A stretch of DNA of 64,000 bases from CBDHCC01 sp965261015 (GCA_965261015.1 CBDHCC010000001.1:496001-560000); one strand, 5' to 3'; counted from the stretch's first letter, positions 24,461-34,160 are shown. Made by a program: numbers and translations. Notes: generated from the sequence alone by a model not told the origin.

Positions 24461-25465
24461 ATGCGCTTCTTTTCCGACAACGCGGCACCCGTCCATCCGG
24501 CGATCCTGCGCGCCTTGGCGGAGGTGGACACGCTCGACACCGCCTATGACGGCGATCGCTGGTCGGCGACGCTCGACCATGCGTTCGGACAGGTGTTCGG
24601 GCGGGACGTCGCGGTCCTGTGGGTGACCAGCGGCACGGCCGCCAACTGCCTGGCGCTCGCCACGCTGTGCCCCCCCTATGGCGGCATCGTGTGCGAAGCC
24701 GAGGCGCACATCCAGGTGGACGAGGCGGGCGCGCCGGAGTTCTACACCGGCGGGGCCAAGCTGTTGCTGGTGCAGGGCGACGACGGCAAGCTGACGCCCG
24801 ACCGGGTGGATCGGGCCGTCTCCGCGATCCGCGCGGACGTGCACCAGGTTCAGCCGCATGTCCTGTCGCTGACGAACGCGACGGAAAGTGGCCTGATCTA
24901 CTCCGCCGAAGAGGTCCGCGCACTGGCCGACCTGGCGCGCGCACGCGGAATGACCGTCCACATGGACGGCGCGCGCTTCGCCAACGCGGTGGCGGCCAGC
25001 GGCGAGAGCGCGGCGGCGCTGACGTGCGACGCGGGCGTCGACGCGCTGTCCTTCGGTTTCGTCAAGAATGGCGGCATGAACGCCGAGGCGCTCGTGTTCT
25101 TCGATCCCGCCCGGGCCGACGAGGCGCGGCGGCGGCGCAAGCGGGCGGGCCAGCTGCTGTCCAAGGGGCGCTATCTGGCGGCCCAGCTGCTCGCCATGCT
25201 GGACGGCGATCTGTGGCTGGACTGCGCGCGCGGGGCCAACGCGGCGGCGGCGGTGCTGGCGCGGGCCGCGGGCGAGCGGCTGGTGCGGCCGGTCGTCATC
25301 AACGAGATGTTCGTGCGGCTGTCGGCCGACGAGGCGGCGGGACTGCGCGCGCAGGGCTTCGACTTCTACGATTGGGGCGAGGGGCAGGCGCGCCTGGTGA
25401 CCAGCTGGGACCAGACGGCCGACCACGTGGCACCGCTGGCCCGCGCGCTGGCGGCGCTTTCTTGA
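24461..25465 (+). CDS. ltaE: low-specificity L-threonine aldolase (PLP enzyme)
   Basis: The 334-residue protein splits threonine or allo-threonine into glycine and acetaldehyde. It starts MRFFSDNAAPVHPAI, typical of the family, has HMDGARFANAVA (the Asp that binds the PLP pyridine) and LSFGFVKNGGMNAEALVFF with the Schiff-base Lys at about 203. Its TGA overlaps the TTG of the downstream DMT exporter (TTGA), so the two are co-expressed, possibly so that the exporter clears an amino acid or related metabolite. Confidence 0.9.
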   Translation: MRFFSDNAAPVHPAILRALAEVDTLDTAYDGDRWSATLDHAFGQVFGRDVAVLWVTSGTAANCLALATLCPPYGGIVCEAEAHIQVDEAGAPEFYTGGAKLLLVQGDDGKLTPDRVDRAVSAIRADVHQVQPHVLSLTNATESGLIYSAEEVRALADLARARGMTVHMDGARFANAVAASGESAAALTCDAGVDALSFGFVKNGGMNAEALVFFDPARADEARRRRKRAGQLLSKGRYLAAQLLAMLDGDLWLDCARGANAAAAVLARAAGERLVRPVVINEMFVRLSADEAAGLRAQGFDFYDWGEGQARLVTSWDQTADHVAPLARALAALS

Positions 25466-26370
25466 CGCTGGCTCCGCGCATCGTCCTGCCGTTCCTGGCG
25501 ATCGTGCTGATCTGGGGATCGACCTGGATCGTCATCAAGGACGGATTGGGCGTGGTGCCCGCGCCCTGGTCGGTCACCTATCGGTTCGTCGTCGCCGCGG
25601 CCGCGATGTTCGCGCTGGTCGCGGCGCGTCGCCAGCGGCTGTGGCTGAGCGGGCGCGAATGGCCGTTCGCGCTTGCCATCGGGCTCACCCAGTTCGTGCT
25701 CAATTTCAATTTCGTCTATGCGGCGGAGGGCCACGTCACCTCCGGCCTGGTGTCGCTGGTCTTCGCCTTGTTGATGGTGCCCAACGCCGCCCTTTCGCGC
25801 TGGTGGCTGAAGACTCCGGTCACCGGCGGCTTCCTGCTCGGCTCGGCCGTGGCGATCGCCGGCGTCGCGCTGCTGTTCGTGGTGGAGGCGCGGCGCGGTG
25901 GGGTGGGCGAGAACGTGCCACTCGGCATCGCCCTGACGCTGGGCGGGGTGCTCGCCGCGTCGGTCGCCAACGTGCTGCAGGCGACGCCCACCGGCCGGGC
26001 CGCGCCGATGTTGAGCGTGCTGGCCTGGGCGATGCTGATCGGGGCTGGCGGCGACGCGGCCGTGGCGTGGGGGCTGCACGGCGCGCCGGTGTGGGATGCG
26101 CGGCCGGGCTATTGGGCGGGCGTCGCCTATCTGGCCGTCTTCGCCTCCGCCGTGGCCTTTCCCCTGTATTTCGGGCTGATCCGCGCCATTGGGCCGGGCA
26201 AGGCCGCCTATGCCAGCCTGATCGTGCCGGTCGTGGCGATGGGCCTGTCGACGCTGTTCGAAGGCTATCGCTGGACGCCGCTCGCCCTGGTGGGGGCCGC
26301 GCTGGCGGGCGTGGGCCTGGTGGTGGCGCTGCGGTCGCGCGAACCCCGGACGCCGCGCGCGACCGGCTAA
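25462..26370 (+). CDS. EamA/DMT-superfamily transporter
   Basis: The 302-residue protein has ten hydrophobic helices in two EamA repeats, starting LAPRIVLPFLAIVLIWGSTW with the family's GSTW signature. It is an inner-membrane drug/metabolite exporter; the substrate is unknown. A TTG at 25462 overlapping the aldolase stop is the only start that fits the first helix. The gene converges on, and overlaps by four bases, the SDR gene ending at 26367. Confidence 0.88.
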   Translation: MTLAPRIVLPFLAIVLIWGSTWIVIKDGLGVVPAPWSVTYRFVVAAAAMFALVAARRQRLWLSGREWPFALAIGLTQFVLNFNFVYAAEGHVTSGLVSLVFALLMVPNAALSRWWLKTPVTGGFLLGSAVAIAGVALLFVVEARRGGVGENVPLGIALTLGGVLAASVANVLQATPTGRAAPMLSVLAWAMLIGAGGDAAVAWGLHGAPVWDARPGYWAGVAYLAVFASAVAFPLYFGLIRAIGPGKAAYASLIVPVVAMGLSTLFEGYRWTPLALVGAALAGVGLVVALRSREPRTPRATG

Positions 26371-27194
26371 GTCGCGCGGCCGGTCGCCCGGCCGAGTTCC
26401 TCCGCCCGGACCGCCGGCAGTCCCGCGCGATAGTCAGGGTAGCGCAGCCGCCAGCCGAGCACGCGCCTGGCGCGGCCGTTGGCGACCCGGCGGCGTTCCG
26501 ACCAGAAGCCGGCCGCCATCGGGCTCATGCTGGCGAGGTCCAGCGGCTCCAGGGGCGGCGGTGCCATCCCTAGCAGCGCCGCGCCGAACGCCGTGACGTC
26601 GGCGGGCGGGCCGGGGCGGTCGTCGGCGATGTTGAAGGTGCCGGGAGGGCCGTGGAGGCTGGCCGCCAGCGCGCCCGCGATGTCGTCGACATGGATGCGG
26701 GAAAAGGGGTGGTCCGGCGCGTCGAAGCGGCGCGCGCGGCCTTCGCGCAGCCGGTCCAGCACGGAGCGGCCGGGGCCGTAGATGCCGGGCAGGCGAAACA
26801 CCCGCACCCGGGGGTCCAGCGCGGCCCAGGCCCGGTCCGCCGCCGTGCGCGCCGCCCGCCGGCCGGTGCCGACCGGCGAGCCCTCGTCCACCCACGCGCC
26901 GCCCGTGTCGCCATAGACCCCGGTCGACGACAGATAGCCGATCCAGCGCGCGCCGGACGAAGCGATCGCCTCGCCATATCGGTCCAGCACCGGGTCCGCC
27001 CCGTCGCGGCCCGGCGGCACGGACGACAGGATGCGGCTGGCCGACCCGATCGCTCGCTCCACCGCCGCATCGTCGTCGAACGCCAGTGTGCCGTCCCGGC
27101 CGTCGCGCGTGGTGCCGACGACCGCGCCACCACTGGCCAGCGCCGGGGCGGCGCGCCGCGCGGTGTAGCCGAGGCCGAGGATGAGCAGGGTCAT
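26367..27194 (-). CDS. atypical SDR / NAD(P)-binding epimerase, YeeZ-like
   Basis: The 275-residue protein starts MTLLILGLGYTARRAAPALA, a Rossmann GxGYxAR loop seen in YeeZ-type atypical SDRs. It has YLSSTGVYGDTGG and IHVDDIAGAL later, but no clear YxxxK catalytic pair, so it may be a binding rather than a redox protein. ATG at 27194 matches the first strand. Divergent from pepN across 64 bases. Function not established for the family. Confidence 0.82.
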   Translation of the reverse strand: MTLLILGLGYTARRAAPALASGGAVVGTTRDGRDGTLAFDDDAAVERAIGSASRILSSVPPGRDGADPVLDRYGEAIASSGARWIGYLSSTGVYGDTGGAWVDEGSPVGTGRRAARTAADRAWAALDPRVRVFRLPGIYGPGRSVLDRLREGRARRFDAPDHPFSRIHVDDIAGALAASLHGPPGTFNIADDRPGPPADVTAFGAALLGMAPPPLEPLDLASMSPMAAGFWSERRRVANGRARRVLGWRLRYPDYRAGLPAVRAEELGRATGRAT

Positions 27195-27258
27195 GACACC
27201 GGGCCTTAGCACCCCGGTTCCCTTGCGGGGAGCGGCGCGTGCGTCCCATATCGCGCCC

Positions 27259-29817
27259 ATGGACCTGCCCCCAACGCTCGCCCCGCGCCCCGCCGTCATC
27301 CAGCGGGCCGACTACCGCCCGCCGGACTGGTGGATCGACACGGTCCAACTGACCTTTCGCCTGGACGCGGAGCGCACGGTGGTCACCGCCCGCCTGTCCG
27401 TCCGCCGCAACGGCGCGCACGACCGCCCGCTGGTGCTGGACGGGGACGAGCTGGAGACGCTGTCGGTGGCACTCGACGGTGCCGACGCGCAGGCCGAGAT
27501 CACGCCGGCGACCCTGACCCTGCCGATCGCCGGCGATAGGGCGGAGGTCACCACGACCGTCGCGATCCGCCCATCGGCCAACACCCAGCTGATGGGCCTG
27601 TACGAATCCGGCGGCGTGCTGTGCACCCAGTGCGAGGCGGAGGGGTTTCGGCGGATCACCTGGTTCCCCGACCGGCCGGACGTGCTGGCCCGCTACACCG
27701 TCCGGTTGGAGGCCGATCGCGACCGCTATCCAGTGTTGCTGTCGAACGGGGACCCGGTGGCCGAGGGCGAGGGCTGGGCACAGTGGCACGATCCGTGGCC
27801 CAAGCCGTGCTACCTCTTCGCGCTGGTCGCCGGCGATCTGGTCGCCAGCCGCGGCCGCTTCACCACCAGGTCCGGCCGCCCGGTCGAGCTGGCGGTCTGG
27901 ACCCGTGCGGGCGACGAGGGCCGCACCGGCCATGCGCTCCGCGCGCTGGTCGACGCCATGGCCTGGGACGAGCGCGCCTATGGCCGAGAATATGACGGCG
28001 GCCGGTTCAATATCGTGGCGGTCGACGACTTCAATTTCGGCGCGATGGAGAACAAGGGCCTCAACATCTTCAATTCGCGCTATGTGCTGGCGGACGACGA
28101 GATCGCGACGGACAGCGACCGCGACGCCATCGCGCGGATCGTGGCGCACGAATATTTCCACAACTGGTCGGGCAATCGCGTCACCTGCCGCGACTGGTTC
28201 CAGCTGTCCCTGAAAGAGGGCTTCACGGTGCTGCGCGACCAGGGCTTCATGGAAGACCACGGCTCGGCCGGGCTGGAGCGCGTGCGCCAGGTCCGTGAGC
28301 TGAGGGCGCGGCAGTTCCCGGAGGATGCGGGGCCGCTCAGCCACTCGATCCGGCCCGACGAATATGCGGAGATCTCGAATTTCTACACCGCCACGGTGTA
28401 CGACAAGGGGGCCGAGGTGCTGCGCATGCTGCGCACGCTGATCGGTCCGGACGCATTCCGGCGCGGGTCCGATCTGTATTTCCAGCGGCACGACGGCACC
28501 GCTGCGACCTGCGACGACTTCCTGACCGCGATGACCGACGCGGCGAGGGGCGACGACGGTGCGCTGCCCGCCGGCGTGGCGGAGTTCGGGCGGTGGTACG
28601 GCGTGGCCGGCACCCCGACGGTCGCCGCCGAGCTGGACTGGGACGTGGGCGAGAGCGTCGCGACGCTGACACTGCGCCAGTCGCGGCCCGGCGGTGGCAC
28701 CCCCCTGCCGATGCCGATCCGCGCGCGGCTGTTCGACCGCCAGTCGGGTGAGCCGATGGGGGGCGAGCGGCTGCTGGTGCTGTCGGAGGGGGAGGCGCGC
28801 TTTCGCTGGGAGGGCGTGTCGCGCCCGCCCGCCGCCTCGCTCAACCGGGGCTTTTCCGCGCCCGTGCTGCTGGAGCGCTCGGTGGATCGCGCGGAATTGG
28901 CGTTGCTCGCCGCGCACGACGACGATCCGTTCCAGCGGTTTGAAGCGCTGAACGAGCTGATGCTGGACGACCTGACCCGACGCGCGGCCGGGGCGAGCGT
29001 GGACGACGGCCTGCTGGCGGAAGCGGTGGGCCGGGTGATCGCCGGTGCGGGCGCGGACCCCGCCTTCGCCGCGGAGATGCTGGCGATCCCGTCCGAAGCG
29101 ATCCTCGCCGACCGGATGCTGGTGGTGGAGCCGGACGCGGCGGTCGCGGCGCGCGCCGCCCTGGTCCGCGATCTGGGCCGCACGCTCGCGCCGCGCTGGC
29201 GCGCGATGGAGGCGGAGGCCGCGCGCCACGACCAGCCCGGTTGGCGGTCGCTGCGCGCGCTGGCGATCGCGATGATCGCCGCGGCGGACCCGGGCGAGGG
29301 CGCGGCGCTCGCCTGGACGCTGTTCGAGCGAGCCGACACTATGACCGACCGGCGCAACGCGCTCGCCATCCTGGCGGATACGGACACGCCGGAGCGGGAG
29401 CGAGCACTGGCCGCCTTCTACGAGCGCCACCGGCACCAGCCGACCGCGCTCGACAAGTGGTTCGCCGCGCAAGGGGCCGCGCGCCGGCCGGACACGCGCG
29501 CGCAGGTCGAGCGGCTGCTGGACCATCCGGACTTCACCCGCGCGAACCCCAACCGACTGCGCGCGCTTCTCGCCAGCTTCGCCGCCAATCTGGGCGCGCT
29601 CCATTCGCCGGGCGGCGTGGAGCTGTTGGCGCGCGAGATCGTGGCGGTCGACCGGCTGAACCCGCAGGCGGCCGCTCGGCTGGTGGCCCCGCTGGGCCAA
29701 TGGCGGCGCTTCGCCGAGGCGGAGGGCACCCGGATGCGCCGCGCGCTGGAGGGGATCGCGGCCACGCCAGGACTGTCCCCGGACGTGGCGGAGCAGGTGG
29801 GGCGCTCGCTGGTCTAG
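27259..29817 (+). CDS. pepN: aminopeptidase N (M1 zinc metallopeptidase)
   Basis: The 852-residue enzyme removes N-terminal residues from cytoplasmic peptides. The exopeptidase motif GAMEN (about 261) and zinc motif HEYFHNWSGNR (about 297) with the third ligand Glu in SLKEGFTVLRDQ are present, as is the catalytic Tyr region. The length is close to E. coli PepN (870), with the large helical C-terminal domain IV present. The segment after the zinc Glu reads RDQGF where RDQEF is common. Start at 27259 is the first ATG giving the normal N-terminus. Confidence 0.93.
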   Translation: MDLPPTLAPRPAVIQRADYRPPDWWIDTVQLTFRLDAERTVVTARLSVRRNGAHDRPLVLDGDELETLSVALDGADAQAEITPATLTLPIAGDRAEVTTTVAIRPSANTQLMGLYESGGVLCTQCEAEGFRRITWFPDRPDVLARYTVRLEADRDRYPVLLSNGDPVAEGEGWAQWHDPWPKPCYLFALVAGDLVASRGRFTTRSGRPVELAVWTRAGDEGRTGHALRALVDAMAWDERAYGREYDGGRFNIVAVDDFNFGAMENKGLNIFNSRYVLADDEIATDSDRDAIARIVAHEYFHNWSGNRVTCRDWFQLSLKEGFTVLRDQGFMEDHGSAGLERVRQVRELRARQFPEDAGPLSHSIRPDEYAEISNFYTATVYDKGAEVLRMLRTLIGPDAFRRGSDLYFQRHDGTAATCDDFLTAMTDAARGDDGALPAGVAEFGRWYGVAGTPTVAAELDWDVGESVATLTLRQSRPGGGTPLPMPIRARLFDRQSGEPMGGERLLVLSEGEARFRWEGVSRPPAASLNRGFSAPVLLERSVDRAELALLAAHDDDPFQRFEALNELMLDDLTRRAAGASVDDGLLAEAVGRVIAGAGADPAFAAEMLAIPSEAILADRMLVVEPDAAVAARAALVRDLGRTLAPRWRAMEAEAARHDQPGWRSLRALAIAMIAAADPGEGAALAWTLFERADTMTDRRNALAILADTDTPERERALAAFYERHRHQPTALDKWFAAQGAARRPDTRAQVERLLDHPDFTRANPNRLRALLASFAANLGALHSPGGVELLAREIVAVDRLNPQAAARLVAPLGQWRRFAEAEGTRMRRALEGIAATPGLSPDVAEQVGRSLV

Positions 29818-29869
29818 TTCGCCGACGTGTCCGGGCCCGGGCTGGGCCCTGCGCTCCGGCAGAGGTGCC

Positions 29870-30460
29870 CTACGACCCGGCCCAGCCCGCCACGTCCGCC
29901 GCCACCTGGTTCGCCGCCTGGTTCAGCGCGACCGCCACCGGGCCCGCCTCGGCGGCGGCGACCGGAACGCGGGCCGTGAAGCGCCGCGCCGCCGGCGCGC
30001 TGCCGTCGCCGGCCGCCTGCACGGCGTCGAACGTCACCACCGCCTCCATCGTGCGCGCGTCCAGGCCGAAATCCGCCAGGCTTCCCGACAGGGTGGCGGT
30101 CGGCGCGGTCGGGAACTGGCCGGCGGGGAGCACATAGCGGCCCGACCGCGCCCTCAGCGTCTCGGCCAACAGCGTGCGGAACAGCCCGGCCGGCGCCTCC
30201 ACCCACTGCGCGTCCTTTAGATAGGCGAGCGTCGTGTCGCTCGCCTGCACCGGCACCCGCAGCGTGGCCAGCTTTTCGGGCACGGAGGGCACGTCCAGCA
30301 CCAGCGCGCGGCCCATGCTCGCCTGCGGCCCGGCGGCGAGCGGACTGGCGGGGGTCAGGGTGAACAGAACTGGCGGTGGCTCCGCCCCGAACGAGATGCA
30401 GCCGGCGAGGGCCAGCGGAGCCACGGCCAGGAGCGCGGAAGGGAACAGGGCGCGGGTCAT
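29870..30460 (-). CDS. ABC-type transport auxiliary lipoprotein (PqiC/YmbA-like) of the Mla-type operon
   Basis: The 196-residue protein has a lipobox LALAGC (Cys about 21) and a PF03886-like domain: VLFTLTP, then VLDVPSVPEKLATLRVPV and RFTARVPVAAAEAGPVA. It is probably an outer-membrane-anchored partner of the MCE protein MlaD in intermembrane lipid transport. Its ATG overlaps the stop of the MlaD gene (ATGA). Last gene of the four-gene operon; convergent with pepN. Confidence 0.85.
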   Translation of the reverse strand: MTRALFPSALLAVAPLALAGCISFGAEPPPVLFTLTPASPLAAGPQASMGRALVLDVPSVPEKLATLRVPVQASDTTLAYLKDAQWVEAPAGLFRTLLAETLRARSGRYVLPAGQFPTAPTATLSGSLADFGLDARTMEAVVTFDAVQAAGDGSAPAARRFTARVPVAAAEAGPVAVALNQAANQVAADVAGWAGS

Positions 30461-31431
30461 CGGCGATCCTTCGGGTCGTAATCGGGCAGCGCGCGCGGGC
30501 TGACGAGAGAGCTGGCGCCGTTCTGGTCGATCTTCTTGGTGATCGACTGGATGTTCGCGGTCGTCGCCCGCAGCTCCGCCACCAGGGCGTTCACCTGCGG
30601 CACAAGCGCGTTCACCTGCGGCACGGTTTCGCGGCTGAACTGGTCAACGCCGGGCTGAGCACCGGCGATCACCTTGTTCAGCCGGTCGGTCGTGTCGCGC
30701 GCCGAGGCGATGGTCAGCCGCAGCTCGTTCGAGATCTCCTCGCCGTTCTTCTGGATCAGCCGGTCGGTGCTGTCGGCCAGCTGCCCCACTTCGCCAATGG
30801 CGATGCCCGCCTGGCGCACCGCCTCGCGCGCTTCGGCCAGGGTGGCGCTGATTTCCGGCCCGCGGTCGGCAAAGGCGCGGGTCAGCTGTTCCGTGTTCTC
30901 CAGGATGCCGGCGAGCGAGGCCTGATTGCGATCCGACAACAGCTCGGTCAGCCGCTCGGTGAGCGTGGTCAGCCGTTCAAGGAGCTGCGGCGCGTTGGAC
31001 AGCAGCTGGCCGATCGCGCCGGGGGCGGTCGGGATCACGGGCGCGCCGGCCGGGCCGATGCGGCTGATCGGCGGCGCGCCCTTGACCGCGCCGTCCAGCT
31101 GGATCGCGGGCGGGGCGGTGAAGCTGATATTCTGGATGGTGGCGGTCGTGCCCTGCAGGACCGGCGTGTCGTCGTTCACCTCGATCCGGACGCGCACGAA
31201 GGCGGGGTTGCTGGGATCGAGCACGATTTCCTTCACCTCGCCGACGCCGACGCCCGAAAAGGTCACCTGGCTGCCGCGCGCCAGGCCGCCGACGGAATCC
31301 TGGAAGAAGATGTCGTAGGGCTTCTGCTCGGTGCCCGACACGCGCGCCAGGAAGATCAGGAAGCCGGCCAGCAGCGCCAGCAGGACCAGCACCACCGCGC
31401 CCACCAGCACATGGTTCGAACGCGTCTCCAT
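30457..31431 (-). CDS. mlaD: MCE-domain lipid transport protein (MlaD-like)
   Basis: The 324-residue protein has one N-terminal helix (HVLVGAVVLVLLALLAGFLI), an MCE domain at about residues 38-115 (FFQDSVGGLARGSQVTFSGV and VGEVKEIVLDPSNP) and a long helical tail (about 150-300) that in related proteins forms a hydrophobic needle. It ends in LVSPRALPDYDPKDRR. Its ATG sits on the TGATG junction with the ATPase gene. It shuttles phospholipids between the two membranes in gram-negative bacteria, by family knowledge. Confidence 0.9.
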   Translation of the reverse strand: METRSNHVLVGAVVLVLLALLAGFLIFLARVSGTEQKPYDIFFQDSVGGLARGSQVTFSGVGVGEVKEIVLDPSNPAFVRVRIEVNDDTPVLQGTTATIQNISFTAPPAIQLDGAVKGAPPISRIGPAGAPVIPTAPGAIGQLLSNAPQLLERLTTLTERLTELLSDRNQASLAGILENTEQLTRAFADRGPEISATLAEAREAVRQAGIAIGEVGQLADSTDRLIQKNGEEISNELRLTIASARDTTDRLNKVIAGAQPGVDQFSRETVPQVNALVPQVNALVAELRATTANIQSITKKIDQNGASSLVSPRALPDYDPKDRR

Positions 31432-32273
31432 CAGTCGGCCCCCTCCGCCTCGTGGCGCAGCCGTTCGGCCGTGCCCTCCGCCGCCCGGCCGCGCGGGCCG
31501 GTGAAATACTCGCAGATCCACGGATGGCCGGTCGCCATCAGCTCGTCGATCGTTCCCACCGCGATCACCTTTTTCTCCGCCAGCACCGCTACCCGGTCGC
31601 AGATCGCGTAGAGCGAGTCGAGATCGTGGGTGATCAGGAACACCGTCAGGCCCAGCGCGGATTGCAGCTGCTTGATCAGGTCGTCGAACGCGGCCGCGCC
31701 CACCGGGTCCAGCCCGGCGGTCGGTTCGTCCAGGAACAACAGCTGCGGGTCCAGCGCCAGCGCGCGGGCGAGGCCGGCGCGCTTTCGCATGCCGCCGGAC
31801 AGTTCGGCGGGATATTTGGGGCCGGCGTCGGACGGCAGGCCGGTCATCACCACCTTGTAGGCGGCGATCTGGTCCATCAGCGAGGCCGTCACGTCCGGGT
31901 AGAACTCGCGGATCGGGACCTGCACGTTTTCCGCCACGGTGAGCGTCGAGAACAGCGCCCCGCCCTGGAACAGCACGCCCCACCGGCGCGCCACGTCCAG
32001 CATCTCGTCCACGTCCTTGCCGATCGTGTCCTCTCCGAACACCTCGACCTCGCCCGCCGTCGGGGTCTGCAGCCCGATGATGGAGCGCATCAGGACGGAC
32101 TTGCCGGTGCCCGATCCGCCGACCACCCCCAGGATCTCGCCGCGGCGCACGGTCAGGTCCAGATCCTGGTGGATCACCTGCTCCCCGAACTGGTTGCGCA
32201 AGCCGCGCACCTCGATCACCGGCTCGCCTTCGTGCGCCTGGCGCTCCGCCACGCTGTCGAGCGTCGCGTCCAT
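31431..32273 (-). CDS. mlaF: lipid-transport ABC ATPase (MlaF-like)
   Basis: The 280-residue ATPase has Walker A GGSGTGKSV, signature LSGGMRKRAGLARAL (the GGM-RKR form typical of MlaF), Walker B LLFLDEPTAGLDP and switch His in ITHDLDSL. FQGGALFSTLTV is the MlaF-type Q-loop. It starts within a TGATG shared with the mlaE stop and ends in another TGATG shared with the mlaD start, so the operon is tightly coupled. Confidence 0.92.
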   Translation of the reverse strand: MDATLDSVAERQAHEGEPVIEVRGLRNQFGEQVIHQDLDLTVRRGEILGVVGGSGTGKSVLMRSIIGLQTPTAGEVEVFGEDTIGKDVDEMLDVARRWGVLFQGGALFSTLTVAENVQVPIREFYPDVTASLMDQIAAYKVVMTGLPSDAGPKYPAELSGGMRKRAGLARALALDPQLLFLDEPTAGLDPVGAAAFDDLIKQLQSALGLTVFLITHDLDSLYAICDRVAVLAEKKVIAVGTIDELMATGHPWICEYFTGPRGRAAEGTAERLRHEAEGAD

Positions 32274-33388
32274 CAGATCCAGCCGATCTTTTCGAAGAAC
32301 AGGGCGAACACGGCGTCCAGCACGATGACCAGGAAGATGCCCTGCACCACCGCCGCCGTCGTCTTCAACCCGACCTGTTCGGCGTCGCCCGACACCTGCA
32401 TACCCTGATAGCAGCCGGTCAGGCCGATGATCAGGCCGAAGACCGGCGCCTTGATCAGGCCCACCAGGAAATCGGTGATCGGCACCACCTCCTGTAACCG
32501 CCCGATGAAGGTGGCGGGCGGGATGCCCAACGACGCCCAGGACAGGATGCCGCCGCCGATGACCGCGACGAACGAGGAGAAAGTGCCCAGCAGCACCATC
32601 ATCAGGGTCGATGCCAACACGCGCGGCACCACCAGCGCCTCCATCGGCGACACCCCGATGACGCGCATCGCGTCGATCTCCTCGGTCAGCTTCATCGTGC
32701 CCAGCTGGGCCGCGAACGCGGAGCCGGAGCGGCCGGCGACCATGATGGCGGTCATCAGAACGCCCAGTTCGCGCAGCGTCAGGCGGCCGATCAGGTTGAT
32801 GGTGTAGACCTCCGCCCCGAACTGGCGCAGCTGCACGGCACCCTGCTGGGCGATGACGATGCCGATCAGAAAGCTCATCAGGGCGATGATCCCCAGCGAC
32901 CGGATGCCCACCGCCTCGAACTGCTCCACGACCGCGTTCTGGCGAAAGCGGCGCGGATGGCGGATCGTCGCCGCGAGGGCCACCAGCGTGCCGCCGAAGA
33001 AGGACAGCAGCGCCTGGAACCCGGCCCAGCCCGCTTCCACGTCGCGCCCGATCCCGGCCAGCGCGGCGCGGATCGGGCGGGCGGCGCGGGGCGGGCGGAT
33101 GTCCACCTGTTCGTCGGCGGCGGCCACGCGCTCGAACAGTTCCGCCTGCTGGGCCGACGTGCCCGTCACCTCGGCGTCGCTGGCCTCCGCGCGACAGTGG
33201 ATCAGCCACGCGCCCACCGTGTCCAGCGCGTCAATGTCCGACAGGTCGATCGCGTCCAGATCGCCCTCATTCTCATTGAACAGCTGGCTGAGCGTGCGCG
33301 CATGGGGCAGCGTCATGGGGCCGGACAGCGCCATGACGCGGCGTCCGTCGCGCTCTTGCACGGACAGTTCGGCGGTGCGCTCGCTCAT
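32273..33388 (-). CDS. mlaE: lipid-transport ABC permease (MlaE-like) with N-terminal STAS-like domain
   Basis: The 371-residue protein fuses a STAS-like domain (about 1-95, with AIDLSDIDALDTVGAWLI) to an MlaE permease of about five helices (GTLVALAATIRHPRRFR, AGRSGSAFAAQLGTMKLTEEIDAM, FFEKIGWI). The STAS part probably replaces a separate MlaB, which is absent from the operon. Start at 33388 is preferred to an earlier frame that overlaps the divergent HAD gene's leader. It is the first gene of mlaE-mlaF-mlaD-lipoprotein. Confidence 0.9.
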   Translation of the reverse strand: MSERTAELSVQERDGRRVMALSGPMTLPHARTLSQLFNENEGDLDAIDLSDIDALDTVGAWLIHCRAEASDAEVTGTSAQQAELFERVAAADEQVDIRPPRAARPIRAALAGIGRDVEAGWAGFQALLSFFGGTLVALAATIRHPRRFRQNAVVEQFEAVGIRSLGIIALMSFLIGIVIAQQGAVQLRQFGAEVYTINLIGRLTLRELGVLMTAIMVAGRSGSAFAAQLGTMKLTEEIDAMRVIGVSPMEALVVPRVLASTLMMVLLGTFSSFVAVIGGGILSWASLGIPPATFIGRLQEVVPITDFLVGLIKAPVFGLIIGLTGCYQGMQVSGDAEQVGLKTTAAVVQGIFLVIVLDAVFALFFEKIGWI

Positions 33389-33465
33389 CGCTCCGCTCCA
33401 TGCGGCTTTTGTCCGGGTGCGGCAAGGCTGGCCTCCCACGCGGCTTGGGCCTAGGCGCGACAGCC

Positions 33466-34137
33466 ATGCAGGCCATCGCGATCTACGACATGGACGAGAC
33501 GATCACGCGGCGTCCGACCTTGCTGCCCTTCCTGCTGTCCGTCAGCTTTCGCCTGTCGCCCTGGCGCGTGGCGCTGTTGCCGGCCGTCGCGGGGGCGCTG
33601 GGCGGGTATCTGCTGGGTCTGGTGGACCGCGCCCGGCTGAAGGAGCTCAACCAGCGCTGGCTTCTGGGCGACACGGTCGATCCCCGCCGGCTGGACGGCC
33701 CGGCGCGGCGGTTCGCGCGGCGGACGGTGGCGGACGGGCTGAAGCCCGGCGCGGTGCGCCAGATCGCCGCCGATCGGGCGCGCGGTGCCAAGCTGATCCT
33801 GGCGACCGCTTCGTCGCGCTTCTACGTCGAGGCGATCGGCGAGCTGTTGGGGTTCGACGCGGTGATCGCGACCGAGGTCACGGTGCTGGAAAGCGGCCAT
33901 TTCAGTCCGCGCATTCAAGGCGGCAACTGCTATGGTCCGGGCAAGGCGGCCAAGATCGTGGATTGGCTGGCGTCGAACGGTATCGGGCGGGACGAGGTGC
34001 ACCTGACGATGTATTCCGACCACATCTCCGACATCCCGTCCTTTGAGTTGGCCGACGAGGCGGTGGCCGTCGACCCCGCGCCCGAATTGCGCGCCGAAGC
34101 GCTTCGGCGCGGCTGGACGGTCGCGCACTGGAGCTAA
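33466..34137 (+). CDS. HAD-superfamily phosphatase, IB subfamily (SerB-like)
   Basis: The 223-residue protein has HAD motif I DMDETIT (Asp8 nucleophile, Asp10), motif II ATASSRF, a Lys-containing GPGKAAKIVDWL and motif IV SDHISDIPSF. A C1 cap is present (about 25-95). It dephosphorylates a small metabolite or phospholipid head group; position beside the Mla lipid operon hints at a lipid phosphate (for example lyso-phosphatidic acid or PGP) but this is inference. Divergent from mlaE. Confidence 0.88.
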   Translation: MQAIAIYDMDETITRRPTLLPFLLSVSFRLSPWRVALLPAVAGALGGYLLGLVDRARLKELNQRWLLGDTVDPRRLDGPARRFARRTVADGLKPGAVRQIAADRARGAKLILATASSRFYVEAIGELLGFDAVIATEVTVLESGHFSPRIQGGNCYGPGKAAKIVDWLASNGIGRDEVHLTMYSDHISDIPSFELADEAVAVDPAPELRAEALRRGWTVAHWS

Positions 34138-34160
34138 GGCGTTACGTCAGGCCCAGCGGG

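Noticed and set aside
26434..29700. A 1088-codon open frame opposite pepN
   Set aside because: Antisense to a certain M1 peptidase gene; composition (Arg, Gly, His, Gln-rich) is that of reversed high-GC codons.
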